Origin: Nocardia ignorata NBRC 108230
GTDB lineage: Bacteria; Actinomycetota; Actinomycetes; Mycobacteriales; Mycobacteriaceae
Length of the DNA: 64,000 bases
Reading direction: 5' to 3'
Assembly (NCBI RefSeq): GCF_001612905.1
Contig: NZ_BDBI01000039.1
Coordinates: 1-64,000 of the forward strand
The notes beneath the pieces are model-generated. The model saw nothing but the letters and a program-made list of their open reading frames with translations. It was not told the DNA's origin and ran no database searches. Shown here in pieces: positions 1 through 9,138 of this stretch. Position 1 is the stretch's first letter, and each line of letters begins with the position of its first letter. Position numbers and translations under genes: made by a program.

Positions 1-50
1 TCGTGAGGATTGTTTGGTGTGGGAGCGCTGTTTGTGGATAGTTTCATAGT

Positions 51-169
51 GTTACGGCGGTTATAGCGGTGGGGAAACGCCCGGTCCCATTCCGAACCCG
101 GAAGCTAAGGCCACCTGCGCCGATGGTACTGCACTCGACAGGGTGTGGGAGAGTAGGACACCGCCGGAC
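51..169 (+). rRNA. rrf: 5S ribosomal RNA
   Basis: The sequence carries the conserved actinobacterial 5S core: a terminal stem starting gttacggcgg and closing with ccgccggac, the internal cggtcccattccgaacccgg block, and gggagagtaggacacc near the 3' end. It is the last gene of an rRNA operon whose 16S and 23S genes lie before the window. Bases 1-50 are the AT-richer 23S-5S spacer. The ends are good to a few bases. Confidence 0.96.
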
Positions 170-180
170 AATCATTCACG

Positions 181-210
181 AAAGCCCTCTGACTACGGTC
201 AGGGGGCTTT
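181..210 (+). terminator. Terminator of the rRNA operon
   Basis: Thirteen-base arms (181-193 and 198-210) pair around a tacg loop with a single G-U wobble, and a short T-containing stretch follows. It lies 12 bases after the 5S rRNA. Confidence 0.85.
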
Positions 211-330
211 CGTCGTTTCCGGGGGTGGTTCCGGGCACGAAACAAAACCGACCAGCAAATGTTTCGGATTTGGCAGCGGCGGGAGCGCTTGTCCGTCACC
301 ATGATGCGACGTCGCTCTGGAGGTTGTCAC

Positions 331-978
331 ATGGACCGGCTCGCTCATCAAGTTCTCCGTCGCGGCGCTGCTGCGCTCGTGCTTCCCGCCGCCCTCATCG
401 GGGCGGTCCTCACCGCCGCACCGGTAGCCGCCGAACCGAAACCCGACCCGCTCGCGGGCATCACCGACCGGGTCACCGCCGACATGCTCGGCGCCGCGAA
501 TTCCCTTGCGGGAGTAGCGGGAATCGATCTGCCCGAAACCTACGGCCCCGAGACGGCGATCGTCGTACTCGGCTACGGCCTGCAACCCGACGGCACCATG
601 CGTGCCGAGCTGAGCAACCGGCTGCACGCCGCGCTTGTTCAGGCGTACATGTCACCCGCCTCGCCGGTGATCGTCACCGGTGGCAATCCGCGCAACGGGG
701 TCACCGAGGCGCAGGTGATGGCCGACTGGCTGCATGTGCGCGGAGTGGCCAGGCACCGGCTGCACGCCGAAACCGAGGCCGGTTCCACCGTGCAGAACGC
801 GAAATTCTCGGCACAGCTCATGGCGGCACTCGGCGTACACAAGGCGGTACTCATCACCTCGGCCGACCATATGCGCCGGGCGCTGGAGAACTTTCTGGCC
901 GCCGGGGTGCCCGTCGTCGCGACCATGACGCCCGACGTGGCGCCGCTGTGGGCGCAGCCCTACGGTGCGGACAAGTGA
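331..978 (+). CDS. Exported YdcF/DUF218-family protein
   Basis: A 215-residue protein with a typical signal peptide (MDRLAHQVLRRGAAALVLP, then a hydrophobic stretch ending APVAAEP). The mature part is a DUF218/YdcF domain: an AIVVLGYG strand, VIVTGG followed by NGVTEA, an ETEAGST segment and LITSADHMRRA. The family is a Rossmann-like fold linked to envelope or vancomycin-resistance functions (SanA, YdcF), with unknown substrate. The ATG at 331 follows ctggagg and gives a clean signal peptide; an earlier in-frame start at 259 would spoil it. The downstream methyltransferase is 86 bp away and need not be co-transcribed. Confidence 0.85.
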   Translation: MDRLAHQVLRRGAAALVLPAALIGAVLTAAPVAAEPKPDPLAGITDRVTADMLGAANSLAGVAGIDLPETYGPETAIVVLGYGLQPDGTMRAELSNRLHAALVQAYMSPASPVIVTGGNPRNGVTEAQVMADWLHVRGVARHRLHAETEAGSTVQNAKFSAQLMAALGVHKAVLITSADHMRRALENFLAAGVPVVATMTPDVAPLWAQPYGADK

Positions 979-1064
979 ACCGAACCGCGCCGATGTCGGT
1001 GCAGGAGTTTACGATCATCGAATGCCGCCGGGGCGCGGCACGGAAAGACAGGGGTTGATCGGCG

Positions 1065-1874
1065 ATGGACAGGCCTGCCTGGGCACCGGACGGTGTCGAT
1101 ATGCAGCAACCGAGCCCGGCTCGGATGTACGACGCGCTACTCGGTGGCTCGCACAATTTCGCGGTCGACCGGATGGCTGCCGAAATGGGAACCAAGCTGG
1201 TGCCGGATCTGCCGCGCCTGGCGCTGAGCAACCGTGCGTTCCTGCGGCGCGCGGTCCGGTTCATGCTCGACGCGGGAATCCGCCAGTTCCTCGACATCGG
1301 GTCCGGCATCCCCACCGCGGGCAATGTGCACGAGATCGTGCACGAACTCGACCCGCAGGCCCGCGTGCTCTATGTCGACATCGACCCGGTGGCCGTCATG
1401 CATTCGCGCACGATCCTGCACGGGAACGAGCGGGCGGGCGCGATCGAGGCCGACCTGCGCAAGACCGACGACCTGCTGGCCGCCGTCCGGGAGACCGGGC
1501 TGATCGACTTCGCGGAACCGGTCGGACTGCTGCTGATCGCGGTGCTGCATCTGGTGTCCGACGACGACGATCCCGCGGGGAAAGTGGGCGCGCTACGGGA
1601 GGTGCTCGCGCCGGGCAGTCTCGTCGCCATCTCCCATCTGACCTCGGAATTGCGGCCGGAGGACGCGGGTAAACTGAGCGCCAACGCGGCGAACGAGAAC
1701 CGAGTCGGTATCCATTTCCGGCCCAAGGACGCGATCGTCGCCATGTTCGATGGTTGGGATCTGGAGTCGCCGGGCGTGGTGGAACTGCCGGCGTGGCGAC
1801 CTGAGTCGGAGCGAGATCAGCACGAGAAGCCCGGGCGTTCGCTCGGTCTCGGTGGGGTCGCGCGCAAGGGCTGA
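1065..1874 (+). CDS. SAM-dependent methyltransferase, DUF574 family
   Basis: 269 residues. The N-terminus PSPARMYDALLGGSHNFAVDR is the signature of the actinobacterial DUF574 (Methyltransf_19) family. The SAM-binding loop FLDIGSGIPT and the acidic YVDIDP at the end of strand 2 are both present, and IAVLHLVSDDDDP follows. Family members are abundant in Nocardia and Streptomyces, and their substrates are unknown. The start has agggg about 12 bases upstream. The gene lies 48 bases before the PAS-GGDEF gene. Confidence 0.9.
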   Translation: MDRPAWAPDGVDMQQPSPARMYDALLGGSHNFAVDRMAAEMGTKLVPDLPRLALSNRAFLRRAVRFMLDAGIRQFLDIGSGIPTAGNVHEIVHELDPQARVLYVDIDPVAVMHSRTILHGNERAGAIEADLRKTDDLLAAVRETGLIDFAEPVGLLLIAVLHLVSDDDDPAGKVGALREVLAPGSLVAISHLTSELRPEDAGKLSANAANENRVGIHFRPKDAIVAMFDGWDLESPGVVELPAWRPESERDQHEKPGRSLGLGGVARKG

Positions 1875-1922
1875 GCCCGTCGTCACGGCGGTGCGAGAGA
1901 CGACGACAGGGGCGGATGAACG

Positions 1923-3242
1923 GTGGGGTCATGGGAGCTGGCGCAGCGGTGGGCTGACGCGCTCGACGGTGTGGTCGCTCCCACCCTCACCCGCTCCCAG
2001 ATCGAGGACATGCTCGCCGCCCTCTGCACGGGCCTCATCGACGCCGCGCGCGGTGGTGAAGACCCCGACGTTGCCCGGCAGGCGGCGCGCATGCTGGTCG
2101 CGGTGAACTACCGCGACCCGGCTGCGGTGAGCCGCACTGTTCCGGTGCTGTGCACCGACCTCGTCGAGCACGCCGCCGCCGGCTCCGACGACCCGGCATT
2201 ACCCGAAATCCGCAGCCGGGCAGTCGCTTTGGCGGCCGACTTCGCAGCCGGTTTCACCGCCGCGCTGCGGGCGGCGGCACTGGCCGAACAGGAACAGACG
2301 CTGGCCGCGGTGCTCTCGGCCGCGCAGGAGGCAGAGGACCGCCGCGCCCTGTCGGAGGCCCGTTTCGAGGCCGTTTTCGACGGTGCGCTGGTCGGCATCG
2401 GCACCGTCGACATGACCGGCAGCGTGGTGAACTGCAACCTGACCCTGGCCGAGATGCTCGGACAGACCCCCGAGTCGATGGTCGGTCGCACCGTCGCCGA
2501 CATCCTCGGCCCGGCGAACCTCAACGATGCCTTCATCGAACTGCAGCGGATGGTCGCGGGGGAGTCGGAGAGCTTCCGGACCGAGACCGAACACATTCGC
2601 GACGACGGTCGGGTCACCTCGATCGATCTGTCGATGTCAGCGGTTCGTGACGCCGAGGGCGCGATCCGGTTCCTGGTCGGCGTCGCGGTCGACGTCACCG
2701 AGCGCAAGCAGCTGGCCGACCGGCTGTGGCACGACGCCAACCACGACGCGCTCACCGGCCTGCCCAACCGGTCGCACCTGTTCAGCCGCCTCGCGGGCGC
2801 CGAACCGCCGGTCGGCGTGTGCTATCTGGACCTCGACGGCTTCAAGGAGATCAACGACCTGTGGGGCCACACCATCGGCGACCGGGTGCTGCGGGTGGTC
2901 GGGGACCGGCTGCGCGACACTCTCGGCCCCCGCTCGGCGCTGCCCGCGCGTATCGGTGGCGACGAATTCCTCGTGCTCGTCGAAAAGTGTTCGGGCGAAC
3001 AGGCATTGACGGAGCTGGCCGACGAGCTGATGGCGGCGTTGTCGGCGCCGCTCGAGGTGGACGGGCACATGCTGGCCGTTGGCGTGAGCATCGGCACCGC
3101 CTTCTTCGAACAGCCACCGGCCGCCGCCGACGAACTGCTCCAGGCCGCCGACGCCGCGATGTACCGGAACAAACACCATGCGCGAGCGGCGATCCGGCCA
3201 CAGGTGCACCGGTCGCCGCCCGCGCTCGATCAGACCAGCTGA
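1923..3242 (+). CDS. PAS-GGDEF protein (probable diguanylate cyclase)
   Basis: 439 residues. An N-terminal helical region (1-140) of unknown type is followed by a PAS domain (about 145-260, ending VAVDVTERKQL) and a GGDEF domain (about 275-425). The active-site loop RIGGDEFLVLVE is intact, and DLDGFKEINDLWGH carries the metal and substrate residues. There is no EAL domain. The RxxD inhibitory site usually found just before GGDEF is absent (the residues there are PRSALPARIGGDEF). The product should therefore make cyclic-di-GMP without the usual product inhibition. The start is GTG with aggggcgg upstream. Its last 13 bases overlap the end of the convergent desaturase gene. Confidence 0.9.
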   Translation: MGSWELAQRWADALDGVVAPTLTRSQIEDMLAALCTGLIDAARGGEDPDVARQAARMLVAVNYRDPAAVSRTVPVLCTDLVEHAAAGSDDPALPEIRSRAVALAADFAAGFTAALRAAALAEQEQTLAAVLSAAQEAEDRRALSEARFEAVFDGALVGIGTVDMTGSVVNCNLTLAEMLGQTPESMVGRTVADILGPANLNDAFIELQRMVAGESESFRTETEHIRDDGRVTSIDLSMSAVRDAEGAIRFLVGVAVDVTERKQLADRLWHDANHDALTGLPNRSHLFSRLAGAEPPVGVCYLDLDGFKEINDLWGHTIGDRVLRVVGDRLRDTLGPRSALPARIGGDEFLVLVEKCSGEQALTELADELMAALSAPLEVDGHMLAVGVSIGTAFFEQPPAAADELLQAADAAMYRNKHHARAAIRPQVHRSPPALDQTS

Positions 3243-4216
3243 CGTTGCTTCGCGCGCGCGAGTGAACGATCGCGCTGTTCCTCGAAGCGCACCACGTCCT
3301 GGCGCAAACGGTCGAGGAAAGCAGCCAGACCGTCGCGAGCTTTCTCGCCCCGTGGACCGAAATCGGTGCGCTCGAAGATGTCCCATTTGCGCAGCACCGG
3401 CAGCAGGACTTCCTCGAGGTGCTGGCGCAGATCGTAGATGCCGTGCTTGGCCATCAGCACACCGTTGCGGCGCCACCCGGGCATGCCCGCGCCCGGCATC
3501 TGGAAACCGGCGACGATGGTCGCGATCGCCTCCATGGTCTGGTCGGGTGCCAGGTCGAGGGCGGCCGCGCACAGGTTGCGGTAGAAGATCATGTGCAAGT
3601 TCTCGTCGGCGGCGATGCGGGCGAGCATGCGGTCGGCGATCGGATCGTCACAGACACGGCCGGTGTTGCGGTGGCTCACCCGGGTGGCCAGTTCCTGGAA
3701 CGTCACATACGCCACGGAGTACAGGAAACCGGCGCCGGAGGTGTCGCGAACATCGAAGGCGCCCGCCTTCTCGTCGACCACCGACATGGCCGAGTAGCCG
3801 TTGGTCATGTGGATCATCCGCGCGTTCTCGAGCGCGACCGGGTCGACGCCGCGCGTTACGACCAAATAGTCACGCATCACGATGCCGTGCCGGTTCTCCT
3901 CGGCGGTCCAGCGACCGACCCAGGTACCCCAGGCGCCGTCCTGGGAGAAGTTCTCGGCGATCTCGCGGTGATAGGAGGGCAGGTTGTCCTCGGTGAGCAG
4001 ATTGGTGATCATCGCCGCCTTGGCGACCTCGCTCAACGCGGATTGCTCCGGCGCCCAATCGATTCCGCCCATCGATGCGAAATTGCGGCCCTGCTCCCAC
4101 GGCACGTAGTCGTGCGGATGCCAGTCCTTGGCCATCGATAGATGACGATCGACATTGCGCGCCGCAACATCTTCCAATTCGATCAGCAGTTCCAGCTGGG
4201 TGAGGTTCCTGGCCAC
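3230..4216 (-). CDS. Acyl-ACP desaturase (DesA-like, soluble di-iron)
   Basis: 328 residues, in the stearoyl-ACP desaturase (FA_desaturase_2) family. It has the two di-iron motifs EENRH and DENLH, plus the helix-1 glutamate in LLTEDNLPSYH. Mycobacterial relatives are DesA1/DesA2, which introduce double bases into ACP-bound meromycolate precursors. I chose the GTG at 4216 (MARNLTQLEL) because it has an aaaggg ribosome site and matches the family's N-terminus. It diverges from the ketoacyl synthase/FAAL pair across 181 bp, which suggests a shared lipid role. The 3' ends of this gene and the GGDEF gene overlap. Confidence 0.9.
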   Translation of the reverse strand: MARNLTQLELLIELEDVAARNVDRHLSMAKDWHPHDYVPWEQGRNFASMGGIDWAPEQSALSEVAKAAMITNLLTEDNLPSYHREIAENFSQDGAWGTWVGRWTAEENRHGIVMRDYLVVTRGVDPVALENARMIHMTNGYSAMSVVDEKAGAFDVRDTSGAGFLYSVAYVTFQELATRVSHRNTGRVCDDPIADRMLARIAADENLHMIFYRNLCAAALDLAPDQTMEAIATIVAGFQMPGAGMPGWRRNGVLMAKHGIYDLRQHLEEVLLPVLRKWDIFERTDFGPRGEKARDGLAAFLDRLRQDVVRFEEQRDRSLARAKQRQLV

Positions 4217-4397
4217 GCTCGTGCCCTTTCGCTGCAGGGAAAAGCAAGAGTCGGTAATGTTGCCGGTCGTCGCCGAGAATAGACCCGGCACAAGGCACCT
4301 GGCGAAACGCGGTGCCATTCTCTACGCTTCACCAGTTCAGCTCCATCAGCGGTTCCCGTTCAGTCGTGGCATAGCTAGAGAGAGTGAGCGAAGAATT

Positions 4398-5618
4398 ATG
4401 ACGGACATCGTGGTCACGAGCCTTGCGGCGACCACGTCGATCGCGGGCGACGTCGACTCGACCTGGAAAGGTCTGCTCAACGGCGAGAGCGGCATCGACG
4501 TCCTGGAGGACTCCTTCATCGACGACTTCGACCTTCCGGTGCGGATCGGTGGTCACCTGAAGGTGTCGCCGGCGGCCTCGCTCACCCGCGAGGAGGCGCG
4601 CCGGTTGTCCTACGTCGAGCAGATGGCCGTGGTGCTCGGCCGTGAGGTCTGGCGCAACGCGGGCAGCCCCGAGGTCGACCTGGATCGGCTCGGCGTCTCC
4701 ATCGGCACCGGGCTCGGCGGCGCCGAATCCCTGCTGTACGCGCGGGACAAGCTGTCCAACGGCGGCTACCGCAAGGTGTCGCCGCAGACCGTCGCGGCCA
4801 TGATGCCCAACGGCGCCGCCGCGTGTGTCGGCGTCGAATTGGGCGCGCGCGCAGGCGTTTCCACGCCCGTTTCGGCGTGTTCGTCGGGTTCGGAGGCCAT
4901 CGCCAACGCGTGGCGGATGATCGTGATGGGCGATGCCGACATGGTGGTGACCGGCGGGGTGGAAGGCTGCATCCAGGCGGTGCCGATCGCGGCCTTCACC
5001 CAGATGCGTGCCATGAGCACCCGCAATGACGACCCCAAGGGCGCCTCGCGCCCGTTCGACGTCGACCGCGACGGATTCGTCTTCGGCGAGGCCGGGGCGA
5101 TGATGGTGATCGAGACCGAGGCACATGCCAAGGCGCGTGGGGCGACGATCCACGCGCGCCTGCTCGGTGCTGGCGTCACCTCCGACGGCTTCCACCTGGT
5201 CGCGCCCGACCCCGACGGCACCGGCGCGGCCCGGGCGATGACGCGGGCCATGCAGACCGGCGGCATCAGCCGTACCGACGTCACCCACATCAACGCCCAC
5301 GCCACCGCCACTCCCATCGGCGACACCGCCGAGGCCAACGCGATCGGCAAGGCCATCGGGTCGCATGCCTCGGTGTACGCGCCGAAGTCGGCACTCGGGC
5401 ATTCGATCGGCGCGGTGGGTGCGCTGGAATCGGTGATCACCGTGCTCAGCGTGCGCGACAGCATCGTCCCGCCCACGCTGAACCTGGAGAACCAGGACCC
5501 CGCGATCGACCTCGACGTGGTCTCGGGTCAGGCGCGGCCGGGCCGCATCGACTACGCGGTGAACAACTCGTTCGGCTTCGGCGGGCACAACGTGGCCCTG
5601 GCCTTCGGGCGGTTCTGA
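4398..5618 (+). CDS. Beta-ketoacyl-ACP synthase II-type (KasA/KasB-like)
   Basis: 406 residues. The thiolase-fold KAS catalytic set is complete: Cys161 in SACSSGS, His301 in NAHATATPIGD and His335 in ALGHSIGAVG. The C-terminus NNSFGFGGHNVALAF is typical of FabF/Kas enzymes. The protein resembles mycobacterial KasA/KasB, which elongate meromycolate chains by condensing acyl chains with malonyl-AcpM. The start is ATG 4398; earlier in-frame starts lie in the intergenic region and do not fit the family. The stop codon overlaps the start of the FAAL gene by one base (TGATG), so the two are surely co-translated. No acpM, fabD or accD gene is nearby, unlike the mycobacterial kas operon. Confidence 0.9.
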   Translation: MTDIVVTSLAATTSIAGDVDSTWKGLLNGESGIDVLEDSFIDDFDLPVRIGGHLKVSPAASLTREEARRLSYVEQMAVVLGREVWRNAGSPEVDLDRLGVSIGTGLGGAESLLYARDKLSNGGYRKVSPQTVAAMMPNGAAACVGVELGARAGVSTPVSACSSGSEAIANAWRMIVMGDADMVVTGGVEGCIQAVPIAAFTQMRAMSTRNDDPKGASRPFDVDRDGFVFGEAGAMMVIETEAHAKARGATIHARLLGAGVTSDGFHLVAPDPDGTGAARAMTRAMQTGGISRTDVTHINAHATATPIGDTAEANAIGKAIGSHASVYAPKSALGHSIGAVGALESVITVLSVRDSIVPPTLNLENQDPAIDLDVVSGQARPGRIDYAVNNSFGFGGHNVALAFGRF

Positions 5619-7492
5619 TGATCGGCGAGACACTTGACGACTACCTCGACGAGCAGGGCGCCATCCGCATTCCCGGTAACCAGACGCTCATCGATTTCGT
5701 CGACAAGCACAGCGAGGCCAACGGCGACGAGCTGGCCTACCGGTTCATCGACTACTCGCGCGAACGCGACGGCGAATACCAGGAACTCACCTGGCGTGAG
5801 TTCGGGGTGCGGTTGCGTGCGGTGGCGGCGCGCTTGCAGCAGGTCACCGAGCCGGGCGACCGGGTAGCGGTCCTGGCGCCGCAGGGGCTCGATTACGTGG
5901 TGGCGCTGTTCGCGGCGGTGTACGCGGGCAATGTCGCGGTGCCGCTGTTCGATCCGGAGGAGCAGGGGCACAGCGATCGGTTGCACGCGGTGCTCGGCGA
6001 CTGCGAGCCGGCCGCGGTGCTCACCGTCACCGGTTCGGCGGCGGGGGTACGCAACTTCTTCCGTGAACAGCCGAACACGCGCAGGCCGAGAATCATCGCG
6101 GTGGAGGCGATTCCCGACGCGGTGGGATCGCGCTGGCGCAGGCCCGACATCTCGATCGACAGCGTGGCCTACCTGCAGTACACCTCCGGCTCCACCCGGG
6201 TGCCCGCCGGTGTGGAGATCACCCACCGCTCGGTCGGCACCAATCTGCTCCAGATGATCGACGCCATCGGCATCACCGAGAACGCGCGTGGTGTCACCTG
6301 GCTGCCGCTGTTCCATGACATGGGTCTGCTCACGGTGATTTTGCCGACCATCGGCGGCAAGTTCATCACCATCATGTCGCCGAGCGCATTCGTCCGCAGG
6401 CCCTCGCGCTGGATCAAGGAACTCGCTGCCCAGGCGGACGGGGCCGAGATCTACTCGGCCGCACCGAACTTCGCGTTCGAGCACGCTGCGGTGCGCGGGT
6501 TGCCCAAGGGCGACGAGACACTCGACCTGTCGAACGTGATCGGGCTCATCAACGGCAGCGAACCGGTGTCGGTGGCCTCGATGCGCAAGTTCAACGAGGC
6601 GTTCGCGCCGTTCGGGCTGTCCAAGACCGCGATCAAGCCCTGCTACGGGATGGCCGAGGCGACGCTGTTCGTGTCGGCCACCCGTCGCGAGGACGAGGCG
6701 CGGGTGGTCTATGTGGACCGGGGCAAGCTCAATGCCGGCCGCATGGTCGAGGTCGATGAGCACGCCGCGCAGGCGGTGGCGCAGGTGTCGTGCGGGTATG
6801 TCGCCAGGTCGCAGTGGGCCGTGATCGTCGATCCGGAGACGGGTATCGAGCGGCGCGACGGCGAGGTCGGCGAGATCTGGTTGCACGGCGACAATATGGG
6901 CATCGGGTACTGGGGGCGGCCGGAGGAGACCGCGCAGACCTTCCACAACCGGGTTACCCGCAATCCGATCGGCAGCCGGGCCGAGGGCGCGCCGGAGGAC
7001 GCGACCTGGATGCGCACCGGCGACTTCGGTGCCTACTACGACGGGGAACTGTTCATCACCGGCCGGGTGAAGGACCTCGTCATCGTCGACGGACGCAATC
7101 ACTACCCGCAGGACCTCGAATACTCGGCGCAGGAAGCGAGCAACGCGCTGCGGCCGGGCTTCATCGCGGCGTTCTCGGTTCCGGCCGGAGAACTGCCCGC
7201 GCCGGTGCGGGTGGCCGACGCCGACGACATCGCCGAACAGCTCGTCGTGGTGGCCGAAAGGGGGTCGGGGGCAGCGAAACTCGATCCGCAGCCGATCATC
7301 GACACGGTGCGTGCGGCGATCTCGCGCAGGCACGGTGTGACGGTGCGTGATGTGCTGCTGGTGCCTGCCGGTTCGATTCCGCGGACCTCGAGCGGCAAGA
7401 TCGCCCGGCGCGCGTGCCGGGCGGCCTACCTCGACGGGACGCTGCGTGGGGGTTACCGGCAGCAGGACTATCCGGACGCTCCGGTCGACTGA
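5618..7492 (+). CDS. Long-chain fatty-acyl-AMP ligase (FadD32-like FAAL)
   Basis: 624 residues, in the adenylate-forming superfamily. Motifs are YLQYTSGSTRVPAGVEITH (P-loop), PCYGMAEATLF, and MRTGDFG followed by GRVKDLVI. The VPLFDPEEQGHSDRLHAVL segment and the insertion typical of FAALs closely resemble FadD32, the enzyme that activates the meromycolyl chain as acyl-AMP for Pks13. A FAAL passes its acyl-AMP to an ACP or PKS rather than to CoA. No PKS, ACP or accD gene is next to it here, so this looks like a second, separate FAAL rather than the pks13-linked copy. Translation is coupled to the KAS gene upstream. Confidence 0.88.
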   Translation: MIGETLDDYLDEQGAIRIPGNQTLIDFVDKHSEANGDELAYRFIDYSRERDGEYQELTWREFGVRLRAVAARLQQVTEPGDRVAVLAPQGLDYVVALFAAVYAGNVAVPLFDPEEQGHSDRLHAVLGDCEPAAVLTVTGSAAGVRNFFREQPNTRRPRIIAVEAIPDAVGSRWRRPDISIDSVAYLQYTSGSTRVPAGVEITHRSVGTNLLQMIDAIGITENARGVTWLPLFHDMGLLTVILPTIGGKFITIMSPSAFVRRPSRWIKELAAQADGAEIYSAAPNFAFEHAAVRGLPKGDETLDLSNVIGLINGSEPVSVASMRKFNEAFAPFGLSKTAIKPCYGMAEATLFVSATRREDEARVVYVDRGKLNAGRMVEVDEHAAQAVAQVSCGYVARSQWAVIVDPETGIERRDGEVGEIWLHGDNMGIGYWGRPEETAQTFHNRVTRNPIGSRAEGAPEDATWMRTGDFGAYYDGELFITGRVKDLVIVDGRNHYPQDLEYSAQEASNALRPGFIAAFSVPAGELPAPVRVADADDIAEQLVVVAERGSGAAKLDPQPIIDTVRAAISRRHGVTVRDVLLVPAGSIPRTSSGKIARRACRAAYLDGTLRGGYRQQDYPDAPVD

Positions 7493-7500
7493 CGTCATCG

Positions 7501-7540
7501 AAACGGCTCGGCCGCCGGGAAACCGGTGGCCGAGCCGTTT
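7501..7540. terminator. Bidirectional terminator between FAAL and LCP genes
   Basis: Perfect 13-base arms (7501-7513 and 7528-7540, aaacggctcggcc) sit between two convergent genes. The A-rich and T-rich edges suit termination from either side. Confidence 0.85.
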
Positions 7541-7560
7541 GTCGTCGGCCGTGGAGCGGC

Positions 7561-9138
7561 TCAGTTCACGCAGGGGATCGTGTCGCCGATATTGGTGGTG
7601 AGTGGTTTCCCGGCGTCCGGCAGGGGCTGTCCGGCGACGCTGGTTGTCGTGGTGACGGGGCGGGTGGTGGTGGTCGGGCTCAGTTCGGCCGGGGGAGTGA
7701 AATCGGCGCCGAGGATGACGCGCACGTGGCCGTCCTCGACCCAGGGCGACGCGGAAACCGGTAGGCCACCGAGGATTTCGGCGACAGCGCGCGCGTCTTG
7801 GATGGCGCCGGGGCCGTAGGTGACCGCCGAATAGGGCTCGTCGTTGCCGTCACCGCCGCCGACCTCACCCTCGCCGTAGCCGCGCGCGGTCAGCATCTTC
7901 GACACCAGGGCAGCCTGCCCGGTCGCCGAGCCGACATTGTGCACGTCCACCACGGCATCGGGATTTGCCGCCGCCACAGTGGTGGTCGGGGCCTGCTGAC
8001 CGAAAGCCGCGCGCACCTCGCGTTTGATGGCGGCCGGGTCGACGATATTGACGTCCTGACCGTCGATCACGTCGTAGCGCAGCACCGGCAGGGTGCGGAA
8101 CTCGACCGGGATGCTGCCCGCCGCCCCGAGATCACGGACGAATTCGAACAGGTCCCAGCCCTGCGACAGCACGATGTCGCGGTGGGCGGCATCCATCAGG
8201 GCGGACAGCTTGCTCAGATCGGTGAGCGTGCCGGAGTCCTTGAGCGACTTGGCAACCGAGGTGAGGAAGGCCTGCTGGCGGTGGGTGCGGTCGAGGTCGC
8301 CGTTGGGCAGACCGTGGCGCTGACGCACGAACGCGAGGGCCTGGGCCGCGTCGAGATGCTGACGGCCCGCCGGGAACACGGCGCCGGAGAACTCGCTGTC
8401 GTCGACGGCATTGGTCAGGCACACATCGACGCCGCCCACCGCGTCGGCCAGGTCGTAGAACCCGGCGAGCGAGATCTCGGCGAACCGGTCGATCGGCACC
8501 CCGACCAGGTTGCGCACCGTGGTGACGATGGATTCGCGGCCCGCCTCCCGGCTGCGGCGCTCGAGTTCCACGGGGTCGTCGACGCCCTGCTCCATCAACT
8601 TCGCCTGCACCACCGCCTTTTTCAGGCCGTACGCCTCTTTGATCTTGATGCGCGAGTAGCCGGGGATGCCGGTGACCGCCACATAGTTGTCGCGGGGGAT
8701 GGAGAAGGCGACGATCTTGCTCATATCGGCCGGAATGTGCAGCAGGATCAGTGAATTGGCGTTGTAACCGCCTTCGCTGCCGTCACCGGCGTGCAGCTGA
8801 TCTAGGATCGCTTTCGGCAGGTCCTTGCCGTCGAGGTCCTTGCGGGTGTCCAGGCCGATCAGCAAGATGTTGACCGCGCCGTCGAGCGAGCGCGGCGCGT
8901 CGTCGCCCAGCGCGTCGGAGTGCAGGAAGCCTGCATCGAAACCGTTCTTCGCCGACCAGGCGAGGCCGGTACCCGCCAACACCGCGAGTGCGACGGCGGC
9001 GACGAACATCCTGGTGACGATCGAGCCGATGCGGCGCAACCGGGCATGGCCGGTCGACCGGGGGACGGGCGGGGCGCCGATACGCCTGGGCGGCTGCCGG
9101 CGCGGCCAGGGCGCCGGTGGTTCATCGATCCGGTTCAC
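7561..9138 (-). CDS. LytR-CpsA-Psr (LCP) family cell-wall glycopolymer ligase
   Basis: 525 residues. A short cytoplasmic Pro/Arg-rich segment precedes one membrane helix (about 42-60). Then comes an LCP domain with NILLIGLDTRKD, the SIPRDNYV motif and FVRQRHGLPNGDLDR, which carry the arginines and acids that bind pyrophosphate and lipid. A LytR_C domain and a Thr/Pro-rich tail follow. In mycobacteria and corynebacteria these enzymes attach arabinogalactan to peptidoglycan. The GTG start overlaps the stop of the L,D-transpeptidase gene by 4 nt (GTGA). Confidence 0.92.
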   Translation of the reverse strand: MNRIDEPPAPWPRRQPPRRIGAPPVPRSTGHARLRRIGSIVTRMFVAAVALAVLAGTGLAWSAKNGFDAGFLHSDALGDDAPRSLDGAVNILLIGLDTRKDLDGKDLPKAILDQLHAGDGSEGGYNANSLILLHIPADMSKIVAFSIPRDNYVAVTGIPGYSRIKIKEAYGLKKAVVQAKLMEQGVDDPVELERRSREAGRESIVTTVRNLVGVPIDRFAEISLAGFYDLADAVGGVDVCLTNAVDDSEFSGAVFPAGRQHLDAAQALAFVRQRHGLPNGDLDRTHRQQAFLTSVAKSLKDSGTLTDLSKLSALMDAAHRDIVLSQGWDLFEFVRDLGAAGSIPVEFRTLPVLRYDVIDGQDVNIVDPAAIKREVRAAFGQQAPTTTVAAANPDAVVDVHNVGSATGQAALVSKMLTARGYGEGEVGGGDGNDEPYSAVTYGPGAIQDARAVAEILGGLPVSASPWVEDGHVRVILGADFTPPAELSPTTTTRPVTTTTSVAGQPLPDAGKPLTTNIGDTIPCVN

